Positions 1 to 6,924 of a stretch of 25,069 nucleotides of DNA are shown here, one piece after another; within the stretch, counting starts at the first letter, position 1; the number at the start of each line of letters is the position of its first letter. Origin of the DNA: Aurantimonas sp036252795 (GTDB taxonomy: Bacteria > Pseudomonadota > Alphaproteobacteria > Rhizobiales > Rhizobiaceae); contig DASYHY010000009.1 of NCBI GenBank assembly GCA_036252795.1, positions 1 through 25,069 of the forward strand, in the 5' to 3' direction. The position numbers were made by a program, and so were the translations under genes. A model generated the notes under the pieces. That model worked only from the letters and a program-made list of their open reading frames with translations. It was not told the DNA's origin and did no database searches.

Positions 1-1666
1 CGACGAAAGCTGGTTCACCTCGAACGCCGCGGCAGTCCGGGTCGGCGAGACCTACGTTCTGGTCCAGGGCGGCTATCGCGGCGGTCACGAGATCGACAAC
101 CAGGGCACGATCGACGCGCTCGGCTCGACCCGGACGGAGCCCAACCCGCTCGACTACGACCAGTACGACATCCTCGCCAAGCTTCACCAGCACGTCGAAG
201 GCGGTCATCGCTTCGGCATCACCGGCGAGATCTTCCGGCGTGACGAAGACATCGACACCCGCACGAGTCAGTCGACGAACGGCAACTACCGGGCGGGGAA
301 CTATTTCTCGGGGGAGACGGTGGAGCGCGAGCGGCTCGCGCTCACCTACGACTATCTGTCGCCGGACTGGGGCGCCAGCTGGCTGGATGAGGCGTCGGCA
401 GTGCTCTACTACCAGAATGTCGAGCGGCACTCGACGATCGACGCCTATCGATCGACCTCCCTCGTCGGCCCCTATGCGCGCGACAACAGCCTCGCCGAGG
501 AATCCTTCGGCTTCAACGGCCACGTGACGGGCGGCGCGCAGACGGGCATCGTGTCGCACCGGCTGACCTTCGGCACCGAGCTGCGCGCGGCGACGACGAC
601 GCAGTACTCGGCCGGCGCGGACAATTGCCGTCGGCCCTATACCGGCGCGTTCTCGGTCTGCACCAACCTGCACACCAACCAGGCCGACACGCCCGAGGTG
701 GACAGCCAGCTGGTCGGCCTGTTCGCCGAGGACGAGATGGGATTCAACGGCGGACGCCTGCGCGTGACCCCGGGTCTGCGCTTCGACTGGTACGAGGAGG
801 CGCCGCAGCTCACTGCCGACTTCGAGCGGAGTTCCGCCTATGCCGGAACGCTGCCGCCGGGTTCGAGCGATACGGCGCTGTCGCCAAAGATCCTCGTCGA
901 ATACGACCTCCTGCCCGAGCTGACGGCCTACGCCCAGTGGTCGATGGGCTTCCGCGCCCCCACGGTCTCCGAACTCTACTCGCGCTTCGGCGCGGTCGGC
1001 ACCTATCTGCGCGCCGGCAATCCGGAGCTGGAGGCAGAGCGCAGCAACGGCTTCGATGTCGGGCTGAAGCTCGAGACCGCCGATTACGGCGCTCACGTCA
1101 ATGTCTTCCGCACGGAGTACGAGAATTTCATCGACGTGGTGCAGCTGGCGCCTTCCTGCTTCGTCGAGCCGCTGAACTGCAACCGGCTATACCCGCAGGG
1201 CGGCATCTCCAGCTATCGCAACATTCCCGATGCCCGCATTTCCGGCGTCGAGCTCGGCGGCCATGTCCGCTTCCTGGACTACTGGACGGCGCGTGGCTCG
1301 CTGGCCTACGCCGAAGGGCGGAACCTGACGGACGACACCTATCTCGACTCCGTGCCCCCGCTGACCGCGATCCTCGGTCTCGGCTACGCCCGGCTCGAAT
1401 GGGGCGGCGAAGTCTCTACCAAGCTGGCCGCACGGCGCGACAAGGTGGATGACGGGTTCGAGGCGCCGGGTTACGGCGTGGTCGACGTGACGGCGTGGTA
1501 CGCGCCGGAGGCCCTGCCGGGGTTCAAGCTGGCGGGCGGCGTCTTCAACGTCTTCGACAAGACCTACTACGACGCGGTCAACGTGCCGGACAGCCCGTCC
1601 CAGCCGGACCTCTATTATTCCGAGTCCGGGCGCTCGTTCAAGCTGAACCTGACCTACCAGTTCTGA
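1..1666 (+). CDS. TonB-dependent haem/haemoglobin-type outer membrane receptor (5' truncated by window edge)
   Basis: The reading frame is open from base 2, so the N-terminal signal peptide, TonB box and plug domain lie outside the window; about 554 residues of beta-barrel are visible. The segment near nt 950-1060 has the FRAPTVSELY motif followed by GNPELEAERS, the pattern typical of the TonB-dependent haemoglobin/transferrin/lactoferrin receptor family. Further on are VPPLTAILGLGY and NVFDKTYYDAV, also characteristic barrel strands, and the protein ends in the aromatic-terminated strand LTYQF expected for BAM-dependent insertion. Four cysteines (DNC, SVC, PSC, LNC) sit in what should be extracellular loops and could form two disulfides. 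Role by family: energised uptake of haem or another iron complex across the outer membrane. The actual ligand cannot be told from this fragment; a siderophore receptor is the main alternative. Confidence 0.88.
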   Translation, partial: DESWFTSNAAAVRVGETYVLVQGGYRGGHEIDNQGTIDALGSTRTEPNPLDYDQYDILAKLHQHVEGGHRFGITGEIFRRDEDIDTRTSQSTNGNYRAGNYFSGETVERERLALTYDYLSPDWGASWLDEASAVLYYQNVERHSTIDAYRSTSLVGPYARDNSLAEESFGFNGHVTGGAQTGIVSHRLTFGTELRAATTTQYSAGADNCRRPYTGAFSVCTNLHTNQADTPEVDSQLVGLFAEDEMGFNGGRLRVTPGLRFDWYEEAPQLTADFERSSAYAGTLPPGSSDTALSPKILVEYDLLPELTAYAQWSMGFRAPTVSELYSRFGAVGTYLRAGNPELEAERSNGFDVGLKLETADYGAHVNVFRTEYENFIDVVQLAPSCFVEPLNCNRLYPQGGISSYRNIPDARISGVELGGHVRFLDYWTARGSLAYAEGRNLTDDTYLDSVPPLTAILGLGYARLEWGGEVSTKLAARRDKVDDGFEAPGYGVVDVTAWYAPEALPGFKLAGGVFNVFDKTYYDAVNVPDSPSQPDLYYSESGRSFKLNLTYQF

Positions 1667-1677
1667 ACGAAGCGCCC

Positions 1678-1715
1678 GCCGATCGCGGCCAGCCGGCCAG
1701 GCTGCCGCGATCGGC
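1678..1715. terminator. Strong hairpin between convergent genes, probable bidirectional terminator
   Basis: A perfect 12-bp inverted repeat, GCCGATCGCGGC (1678-1689) and GCCGCGATCGGC (1704-1715), with a 14-nt loop in which AGCC and GGCT can pair further. It begins 11 nt after the receptor stop codon and lies 19 nt from the end of the convergent methyltransferase gene. A T-tract is weak on both sides, so termination efficiency is uncertain. Confidence 0.7.
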
Positions 1716-1734
1716 TTCTGGCGTCCCGGAAGCG

Positions 1735-2433
1735 CTACGCGCGGGGCGGAGCCTCGAACGTCGCCATCTGGCTCGCCCCGCCGAAATCGCGATGGTTTCC
1801 GGCGATGTCGGAGCAGGTCACGGCATAGCCGTTGCGGGACGCGACGCCGGCCGCCCACCGGCGAAAGCGCGCGCGGTCCCACTCGAAGCGGTGTTCGGGG
1901 TGCCGGAAACGACCCGGGGGAACGCCGAGCAACGCGTTGAACTCGACGTTGGGCGTCGTCACCACCACCGTCTTCGGCTGCATGATGGCGAGAACCGCAC
2001 GCTCGAGCGCCCCGAGACGTGCCGGATCGACATGCTCGATCGTCTCCACCAGCACGGCACAGTCGAAGCCGGTATATCTCGGCCCGACCTCGATCAGCGA
2101 TCCCTGGACGAGTTCGACCCGGGCGCGCTCCCCCTCGGGCAGATCGCCGAGCCGGGCGCGCAGGCGCGCCAGCGCCTCGTGCGACAGGTCCACGCCGACG
2201 ACGCGCTCGATCCGCGGGTCGCTGGCCAGGACCGTCAGGAAATCTCCGTGCCCGCACCCCAGATCCAGCACGCTGCGCGCGCCGGAGGCCGATACGACGC
2301 GATGTACGGCCTCGAGCCGCTGCCGGTGGAGCCACGACGTCATCGGCGCAGCCGGGTCGCTCGGCGCCGCCGGAAGACCGGCGGCCGGATCGCCTGTTCG
2401 TCCGGCTCCAGGAGAAATCTGTTCAATCGCCAC
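1735..2433 (-). CDS. hen1: Stand-alone Hen1-type RNA 3'-terminal ribose 2'-O-methyltransferase domain
   Basis: 232 residues with a class I SAM-dependent methyltransferase fold: motif I LDLGCGHGD (residues 56-64) and the acidic loop GVDLS (80-84). The Hen1 signature follows: ETIEH at 130-134 supplies Glu130, Glu133 and His134, and FRHPEHRFEW at 176-185 supplies His181. These match the Mg-binding E796/E799/H800/H860 set of Arabidopsis HEN1 in order and spacing. TTPNVEFN (159-166) and SQMATF near the end are also Hen1-like. The family methylates the 2'-OH of the RNA 3'-terminal nucleotide. Bacterial Hen1 is normally about 460 residues, with an N-terminal Pnkp-partner domain, and sits beside pnkp; here only the catalytic domain is present and no pnkp is seen nearby. 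The start is GTG with AGG a few bases upstream; an ATG at codon 31 would still keep the whole domain. Confidence 0.82.
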   Translation of the reverse strand: MAIEQISPGAGRTGDPAAGLPAAPSDPAAPMTSWLHRQRLEAVHRVVSASGARSVLDLGCGHGDFLTVLASDPRIERVVGVDLSHEALARLRARLGDLPEGERARVELVQGSLIEVGPRYTGFDCAVLVETIEHVDPARLGALERAVLAIMQPKTVVVTTPNVEFNALLGVPPGRFRHPEHRFEWDRARFRRWAAGVASRNGYAVTCSDIAGNHRDFGGASQMATFEAPPRA

Positions 2434-2549
2434 CTTTGCCTGTCCGCGCCGGAGAGTAGCGTGACGCGGCCCCTGCGCAACATCGGGCCTCCATCAACTG
2501 CCACAGACGGCTCCGGCCGCCCGCGATCTGTCGGTGAACTGGCCTTGCG

Positions 2550-2579
2550 TTGCTGCAGTGCTATCTTCGGCTGCAGCAA
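2550..2579. promoter_or_regulatory. Inverted repeat in the hen1/DUF454 divergent promoter region
   Basis: Perfect 9-bp arms TTGCTGCAG (2550-2558) and CTGCAGCAA (2571-2579) separated by 12 nt, ending 28 nt before the ATG of the DUF454 gene. It could be a repressor operator or an RNA hairpin in the leader. No regulator gene is adjacent, and I do not recognise the site. Confidence 0.4.
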
Positions 2580-2607
2580 GTGCCGGGCGGCGGCCGGGAG
2601 ACGAACG

Positions 2608-3006
2608 ATGCGGTGGCTATGGCTCCTCCTGGGAGGGCTCTCCCTCGCCGCCGGCGCCGCCGGTGCGGTGCTGCCGATCTTGCCCGCGACGCCCTTCCTG
2701 CTGCTCAGCGCCTTCGCCTTTTCCCGCGGCTCGCCCCGGCTCGAGGCTTGGCTGGTCGACCATAGATTGTTCGGCCCGCCGATACGCGACTGGCGCAATG
2801 GCGGCACGATCGGAAGGCGCGCCAAGCGCATGGCGCTGGCGGTGATGGGGGTCACCTTCGCGGCAAGCTGGCTCTACGGCGTCGGCACGATGGTGCTCGC
2901 GATACAGTTCGTCGCCCTCTCCGGCGCCGGGCTGTTCGTGGCGACCCGCCCCGAGCCGCCACGCGTTCCCGCCGAACTGGACAGGACGACGCGGGACGAG
3001 CCGTGA
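2608..3006 (+). CDS. DUF454 (YbaN-family) small inner-membrane protein
   Basis: 132 residues. The ATG is preceded by GGGAG with a 7-nt spacer, and no other start explains this protein. The N-terminal half carries the DUF454 signature: LPILPATPFLLLSAFAFSRG (residues 22-41) then SPRLEAWL, FG and DW, followed by a conserved basic stretch (GRRAKRMA). Three hydrophobic segments (about 4-22, 24-38 and 76-112, the last probably two helices) predict a polytopic inner-membrane protein. The family is widespread in Proteobacteria but has no established biochemical function. It is monocistronic here, divergent from the methyltransferase and convergent with the small membrane-protein pair. Confidence 0.85.
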   Translation: MRWLWLLLGGLSLAAGAAGAVLPILPATPFLLLSAFAFSRGSPRLEAWLVDHRLFGPPIRDWRNGGTIGRRAKRMALAVMGVTFAASWLYGVGTMVLAIQFVALSGAGLFVATRPEPPRVPAELDRTTRDEP

Positions 3007-3021
3007 GGCGCGCGCCGGCCT

Positions 3022-3339
3022 TCAGCCGCCCATCGCCCGCATGACGTTGGGGATGGCGGGCAGGGTCAGCAGCACCGTGCAGACCAGCCAGATGCCGGCG
3101 ACGACGGTGCCGCTCGGCCGCGTTGCCCAGCGCTCGTAGAGGGCGGCGGGGAGGCCGGCGGCCATGAGGGTCAGCGTCGACAGGATCAGCGCGCTGAACA
3201 TGTAGACGATCTGGCTGTAGGGCGGCAGCCAGCCCGGGTACCAGACTGGATAGAGCAGGAAGACCATCAGCACCCAGGGCGAGAAGATGCCGTTGACGAT
3301 GGCGACGGCCATGACCGGGACGAGAGCGTTCTTTTCCAT
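3022..3339 (-). CDS. Small three-helix membrane protein of unknown function
   Basis: 105 residues with three clear hydrophobic segments (about 9-30, 42-68 and 78-95) and short polar loops. The ATG lies 3 nt after the stop of the YggT-family gene, and its Shine-Dalgarno AGGTGA is inside the end of that gene, so the two are almost certainly co-translated. I do not recognise the family. The tight coupling suggests a membrane partner of the YggT protein, which is inference only. Confidence 0.7.
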   Translation of the reverse strand: MEKNALVPVMAVAIVNGIFSPWVLMVFLLYPVWYPGWLPPYSQIVYMFSALILSTLTLMAAGLPAALYERWATRPSGTVVAGIWLVCTVLLTLPAIPNVMRAMGG

Positions 3340-3342
3340 CGG

Positions 3343-3663
3343 TCAGATCACCTGCGACGCCATCGGCGCGAGCCCCAGCCGCACCAGCAGCGCGAGATAG
3401 GCGACCCTGAGCGCCATCAGCCAGAGCACGCCGAAGATCATCACCACCGGGTGGGTCAGGATGGCCGGCGTGACATGGCGGACGATCCGCAGGAACGGGT
3501 CGGTGATCGCCTTGAAGGAGCGCCAGATGTAGTTGTCCCAGTTCTCCGGCACGAAGATCCCGAGCACGAGGCGACCCATCAGCGTGTAGGCCACCGCCGC
3601 CATGATGAAGTTCGGGATGTGGAAGTACCAGTAGGACCAGAAATCGATCATGCGGGAAGACAT
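3343..3663 (-). CDS. YggT family membrane protein
   Basis: 106 residues, matching the short YggT family. The hallmark is a conserved segment between two membrane helices, here IWRSFKAITDPFLRIVRHVTP across residues 46-66, with helices at about 16-36 and 72-94. YggT proteins are integral membrane proteins linked to osmotic or cell-envelope functions in several bacteria; their molecular role is poorly defined. The start at 3663 has no strong Shine-Dalgarno, and an internal ATG at 3651 (residue 5) is equally possible. It is the first gene of a two-gene unit with the small membrane protein that follows after 3 nt. Confidence 0.8.
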   Translation of the reverse strand: MSSRMIDFWSYWYFHIPNFIMAAVAYTLMGRLVLGIFVPENWDNYIWRSFKAITDPFLRIVRHVTPAILTHPVVMIFGVLWLMALRVAYLALLVRLGLAPMASQVI

Positions 3664-3711
3664 CCGATATGGCGACAGCCGCGATCTATGGCAGCGGCAA
3701 TCGCGAAATGA

Positions 3712-3739
3712 AAGCGGGGCCCGTCGCCGGGCCCCGCTT
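3712..3739 (-). terminator. Rho-independent terminator of the symporter operon
   Basis: A perfect 12-bp stem, AAGCGGGGCCCG (3712-3723) with CGGGCCCCGCTT (3728-3739), and a 4-nt loop. It begins 20 nt after the symporter stop codon when read on the minus strand and is followed by the T-rich CTTTCATTTC. It separates the symporter operon from the downstream YggT gene on the same strand. Confidence 0.82.
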
Positions 3740-3759
3740 CGACTGCCGACCAGCCTTGG

Positions 3760-5751
3760 TCAGGCGGCCTTCTCTTCCATCATGGTCTTGCCGCGCGGAA
3801 CGCGCAGTTCCTCGATGAAGGCCTGCATCTCCGCCGACGGCTCCTTGGTGAGCCGCGAGACGATGATCATCGTCAGGAAGCCCACCGGCAGCCCGAAGGC
3901 AGCGGCGGAGAGGTTCTTGATCCCCCACCAGTTGGCCATCGTCTGGGCGTGCTTGTCGAGCGCCGCCCAGGCTGCTGCCTGCGCCTCCGGTGCGGCCGCC
4001 GCATAGGCAGCCTTGAGCTCGGCGAACTGCGCGATCGCCTCTGCCGATGCCGTGGAGAGACCGCTCCACGTCTCGTAGAAGCCGACCGCGCCGTAGCGAG
4101 TGCCGAGCAGGTAGTAGAGGCAGATGCCGAAGCCCGCGACCATGCCGGCGATCGCCCCCGGCGTGTTGTTGCGCTTCCACCAGACCCCGAGCACCAGCGC
4201 CGGGAAGAGTCCCGCCGCGGCGAGCGAGAACGCCCAGGACACCATGGCCAGGATGTCGCCCGGCTTAGTCGACGCCACATAGGCGGCGCAGAGGGCCACG
4301 AGGACGAGCAGCACCCGTGACACCACCAGGCGGCGGGAGGTCGGGGCGTTCTGGTCGATCATCTTGTAGTAGATGTCGTGGCTGAGGGCGTTGGCGATGG
4401 CGAGTAGCAGGCCATCGGCCGTCGACAGCGCGGCAGCGAGGCCACCGGCAGCGACGAGACCCGAAATGACGTAAGGCATGCCGGCCATTTCCGGCGTGGC
4501 CAGCACGATCATGTCGGGGTTGAGGTTGATGTTGGTGAACCCGATCGTCGTCACGCCCTGGTTCGCGCAGGCTGCCGCGATCGAGGCCGTATCCACTGCG
4601 GCAGCGCCGCAGATCTGGACGAGGGCGTTGTCCGCAGCGGCCCACCGCATCATCCAGCCGGCCTTCTCGGCGATGTTCTCCGGCGTCAAGCCGGATGCCA
4701 TCAGTTCGAGCATCGTCCACTTCGCGAAGGCCGCATAGGCCGGCGCCGTGAAGTAGAGCAGGAAGATGAACAGCAGCGACCATGCGACCGACACGCGGGC
4801 TTCACGCACCGAAGGCGTCGTGAAGTAACGCATGAGGACGTGCGGCAGCGATGCCGTGCCGACCATCAGGCAGATGATGAGCAGGAAGTAGTTGAGGGCG
4901 TTGTAGCCGCCATGCGAGAAGGGCGTTGCGTGGCCGACCGCCATGCCCTGTGCCTGTTCGAGCGCGGCGATGCCCTGGAGCGCCTCGCCCTGCATCAGCT
5001 GCGGGATCGGCACGCCGGTCAGCACCGTGGACATCCAGATGGCCGGGACGAGATAGGCGATGATCAGCACGATGTACTGCGCGACCTGCGTCCAGGTGAC
5101 GGCGCGCATGCCGCCGAGCATGGAGCAGACCAGGATGCCGGCGAGGCCGACATAGACCGCGACGTTGAAGTCGAGGCCGAGGAAGCGGGCCGAGATGATG
5201 CCCGTCGCGTAGATCTGCGCGACCACGTAGGTGAACGAGCAGGAGAACAGCACGACGACGCCGATGAGGCGGGCGAAATTGCCGCCGTACCGCGCCGAGA
5301 GGAAGTCCGGGACCGTATAGGCGCCGAATTTGCGCAGATAGGGGGCGACCAGGATCGCCACCAGGACGTAGCCGCCGGTCCAGCCGAGCACGAAGGCGAG
5401 GCCGTCGTAGCCGAGCAGGTAGAGCGTGCCGGCCATACCGACGAAGGAGGCGCCGGACATCCAGTCGGCGCCCGTGGCCATGCCGTTGTAGATCGCCGGG
5501 ACACGGCGGCCAGCTACGTAATACTCGCCGACCTGCATGGTGCGGCTGAGAATGCCGATGATGGCGTAGATGGCGATGGTGAACCCGACGAACATGTAGC
5601 CGATGAGGACGTTCGGGACGCCGAGCCAGTTCAGGATCGCCATGAAGATGACGAAGGCGATGAAGCCGCCTGTGTAGATCGCGTAGATGCGACCGATATT
5701 GGAGAGGAAGTCTCCCTTGCCGGGCGCGCCGGTTGCAGTGGTATCAGCCAT
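3760..5751 (-). CDS. Sodium:solute symporter, acetate-type (SSS family, DUF4212-partnered)
   Basis: 663 residues with about 13 transmembrane helices. The protein belongs to the sodium:solute symporter (SSS) family, close to the subfamily of cation/acetate symporters paired with a DUF4212 small subunit. Visible signatures are GADWMSGASFVGMAG (helix 2-3 region), VPDFLSARYG, and ALSTADGLLLAIANALSHD, which contains the Ser/Thr residues of the second sodium site. A polar insertion near residues 350-400 (AAVDTASIAAACANQG) is typical of this branch. The ATG at 5751 is preferred over the TTG one codon upstream because GGGGAGG lies 5 nt before it. It follows the DUF4212 gene by 12 nt and ends at a strong terminator. 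The likely substrate is acetate or another short monocarboxylate; this is family-based and not proven by the sequence. Confidence 0.9.
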   Translation of the reverse strand: MADTTATGAPGKGDFLSNIGRIYAIYTGGFIAFVIFMAILNWLGVPNVLIGYMFVGFTIAIYAIIGILSRTMQVGEYYVAGRRVPAIYNGMATGADWMSGASFVGMAGTLYLLGYDGLAFVLGWTGGYVLVAILVAPYLRKFGAYTVPDFLSARYGGNFARLIGVVVLFSCSFTYVVAQIYATGIISARFLGLDFNVAVYVGLAGILVCSMLGGMRAVTWTQVAQYIVLIIAYLVPAIWMSTVLTGVPIPQLMQGEALQGIAALEQAQGMAVGHATPFSHGGYNALNYFLLIICLMVGTASLPHVLMRYFTTPSVREARVSVAWSLLFIFLLYFTAPAYAAFAKWTMLELMASGLTPENIAEKAGWMMRWAAADNALVQICGAAAVDTASIAAACANQGVTTIGFTNINLNPDMIVLATPEMAGMPYVISGLVAAGGLAAALSTADGLLLAIANALSHDIYYKMIDQNAPTSRRLVVSRVLLVLVALCAAYVASTKPGDILAMVSWAFSLAAAGLFPALVLGVWWKRNNTPGAIAGMVAGFGICLYYLLGTRYGAVGFYETWSGLSTASAEAIAQFAELKAAYAAAAPEAQAAAWAALDKHAQTMANWWGIKNLSAAAFGLPVGFLTMIIVSRLTKEPSAEMQAFIEELRVPRGKTMMEEKAA

Positions 5752-5763
5752 CAAAGCCTCCCC

Positions 5764-6018
5764 TCACTCTTCGGCGACGTTGTGCTCTTCGTCGATGGTG
5801 TTCTGCTTGCTGGCAAACACGAACAGCATGATGACGAAGGCGATCAAGGAACCCTGCGCGGCCATGTAGAAGCCGAGCGGGAAGCCGAAGATGACGATCT
5901 CGTTCAGTTGCTCCACGAAAAAGTGGATGAAGTATCCGAAGAAGAACCACAGGCCCAGCATGATGAACATGAGCCTTCGCGTCTTCTTCCAGTAACTGAT
6001 GCGATCCAGCACAGCCAC
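5764..6018 (-). CDS. DUF4212 small subunit of sodium/solute symporter
   Basis: 84 residues from a GTG start. I chose this start because GGGAGG sits 9 nt upstream, and the first residues (VLDRISYWKK) are where the family normally begins; the in-frame ATG codons about 30 codons upstream would add a basic, non-conserved tail. Two transmembrane helices (about 16-36 and 55-71) flank the conserved FGFPLGFYMAAQGS (44-57). DUF4212 proteins are encoded just upstream of an SSS-family acetate-type symporter and are thought to be its small subunit. The 12-nt gap to the symporter ATG fits translational coupling. Confidence 0.88.
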   Translation of the reverse strand: MAVLDRISYWKKTRRLMFIMLGLWFFFGYFIHFFVEQLNEIVIFGFPLGFYMAAQGSLIAFVIMLFVFASKQNTIDEEHNVAEE

Positions 6019-6123
6019 GCCCGTATTCCTCCCGTTGCGAGCCGCGATCCTCCTCGACCGATCGGCTCTACCAAGTAATATGTCTTTCTTACGATGTTGA
6101 GATCTGTACATCACGCAGTGGAC

Positions 6124-6177
6124 GAATCAAGGATTCCGCCACGTAATCTGCAAGTGTTAACACCAATCAGGATTGGT
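6124..6177. promoter_or_regulatory. Cluster of three palindromes in divergent promoter region
   Basis: This AT-richer 270-bp gap lies between the DUF4212/symporter operon and the unknown gene at 6289. It contains GAATC-AAG-GATTC (6124-6136), the perfect palindrome GTGTTAACAC (6154-6163) and the perfect palindrome ACCAATC-AG-GATTGGT (6162-6177). The first and third share an AATC/GATT core and are centred about 40 bp apart, close to four helical turns. This is the pattern of a two-site operator for a dimeric regulator that could control both divergent units. The regulator is not identifiable from the window. Confidence 0.55.
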
Positions 6178-6288
6178 TCCATACGACTTTGGAATAATCA
6201 ACGGGAGTTCTTGCCTGCGACACTGGCGAAGCCGCGTTTCGCCCTATACCGGTAGTCGCCAAGGACGTCGGTAGCGGGAGGAACGGCG

Positions 6289-6918
6289 ATGGGCATGTTG
6301 AAGACTTGGATGCCGGACTTCCTGCGCCGGCCGGAGCGCATCACCACTGCCGCCGGCCTGGCGGATTTCATGGACGCCCGCGCGGCCTTCCTGTCCCAGA
6401 AGAGCATCGTGGAATTCTGCCGTGTCAGGGCCGGCGTCTACTGGCAGAAACTCTTCAGCGAGCAGGAGTTTCTGGATGCGCTCGACCAGTCCCGCTGGAA
6501 CGCCTATCCCGCCTGCTATGCCATGATCGCGGAAATGATCGAGGGAGCGATGCGCGAAGCGGCAGGCTCGCGCCAGCGAGGCCTGCCGGCCGCAATCGAG
6601 AAGGTCGCCCGCGCCAGCTTCTCGCGCTACGACGTGCCGCCGGGCCGCGACCCGAGCTATTGGGAAGAAGCCGTCGCCCTCACCCGCGAGCGTCTTGCCA
6701 AAACCCAGGCAGGTGCCCCCCGACCCGTGCGCGACCTTGCCAAGCCGCTCGCCCGCAAGGTCTTCGAGGCGGTGCCGATCCACCCGGACCTCCTGACCAA
6801 CGACTACGACTACATCTTCAACTTCCTGCGGATGAACATCCTGCGGGCGCACGAGGATTTTCTCGACCTCGCCGATCGCGCCGCCATTGCCGACGAGCTG
6901 CTCGGCCCCACCCTCTGA
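6289..6918 (+). CDS. Conserved-looking hypothetical soluble protein
   Basis: 209 residues with a clear Shine-Dalgarno (GGGAGG, 7 nt before ATG). No signal peptide or membrane segment is visible. The sequence is rich in aromatics (RAGVYWQKLF, SRWNAYPACYAMIAEMI, PSYWEEAV, NDYDYIFNFLRMNIL) and should be mainly alpha-helical. I do not recognise the family. It lies between the symporter operon (divergent) and the exonuclease/CBS/nucleotidyltransferase gene (convergent, 6-nt gap), and shares the palindrome-rich promoter region with the symporter. A link to acetate uptake is possible but only by position. Confidence 0.7.
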   Translation: MGMLKTWMPDFLRRPERITTAAGLADFMDARAAFLSQKSIVEFCRVRAGVYWQKLFSEQEFLDALDQSRWNAYPACYAMIAEMIEGAMREAAGSRQRGLPAAIEKVARASFSRYDVPPGRDPSYWEEAVALTRERLAKTQAGAPRPVRDLAKPLARKVFEAVPIHPDLLTNDYDYIFNFLRMNILRAHEDFLDLADRAAIADELLGPTL

Positions 6919-6924
6919 TCCGCG

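Noticed and set aside
1187..2335. 382-codon open frame on the minus strand across the receptor/methyltransferase junction
   Set aside because: It is out of frame with the Hen1 gene and antisense to the receptor; its composition (Arg/Ala/Pro-rich) is that of a shifted GC-rich frame and it runs through the terminator hairpin.
4840..6078. Long open frame (412 codons) on the plus strand
   Set aside because: It is antisense to the symporter and DUF4212 genes, is extremely rich in Asp/Glu/Arg/His as expected for the complement of membrane-protein codons, and has no recognisable motif.
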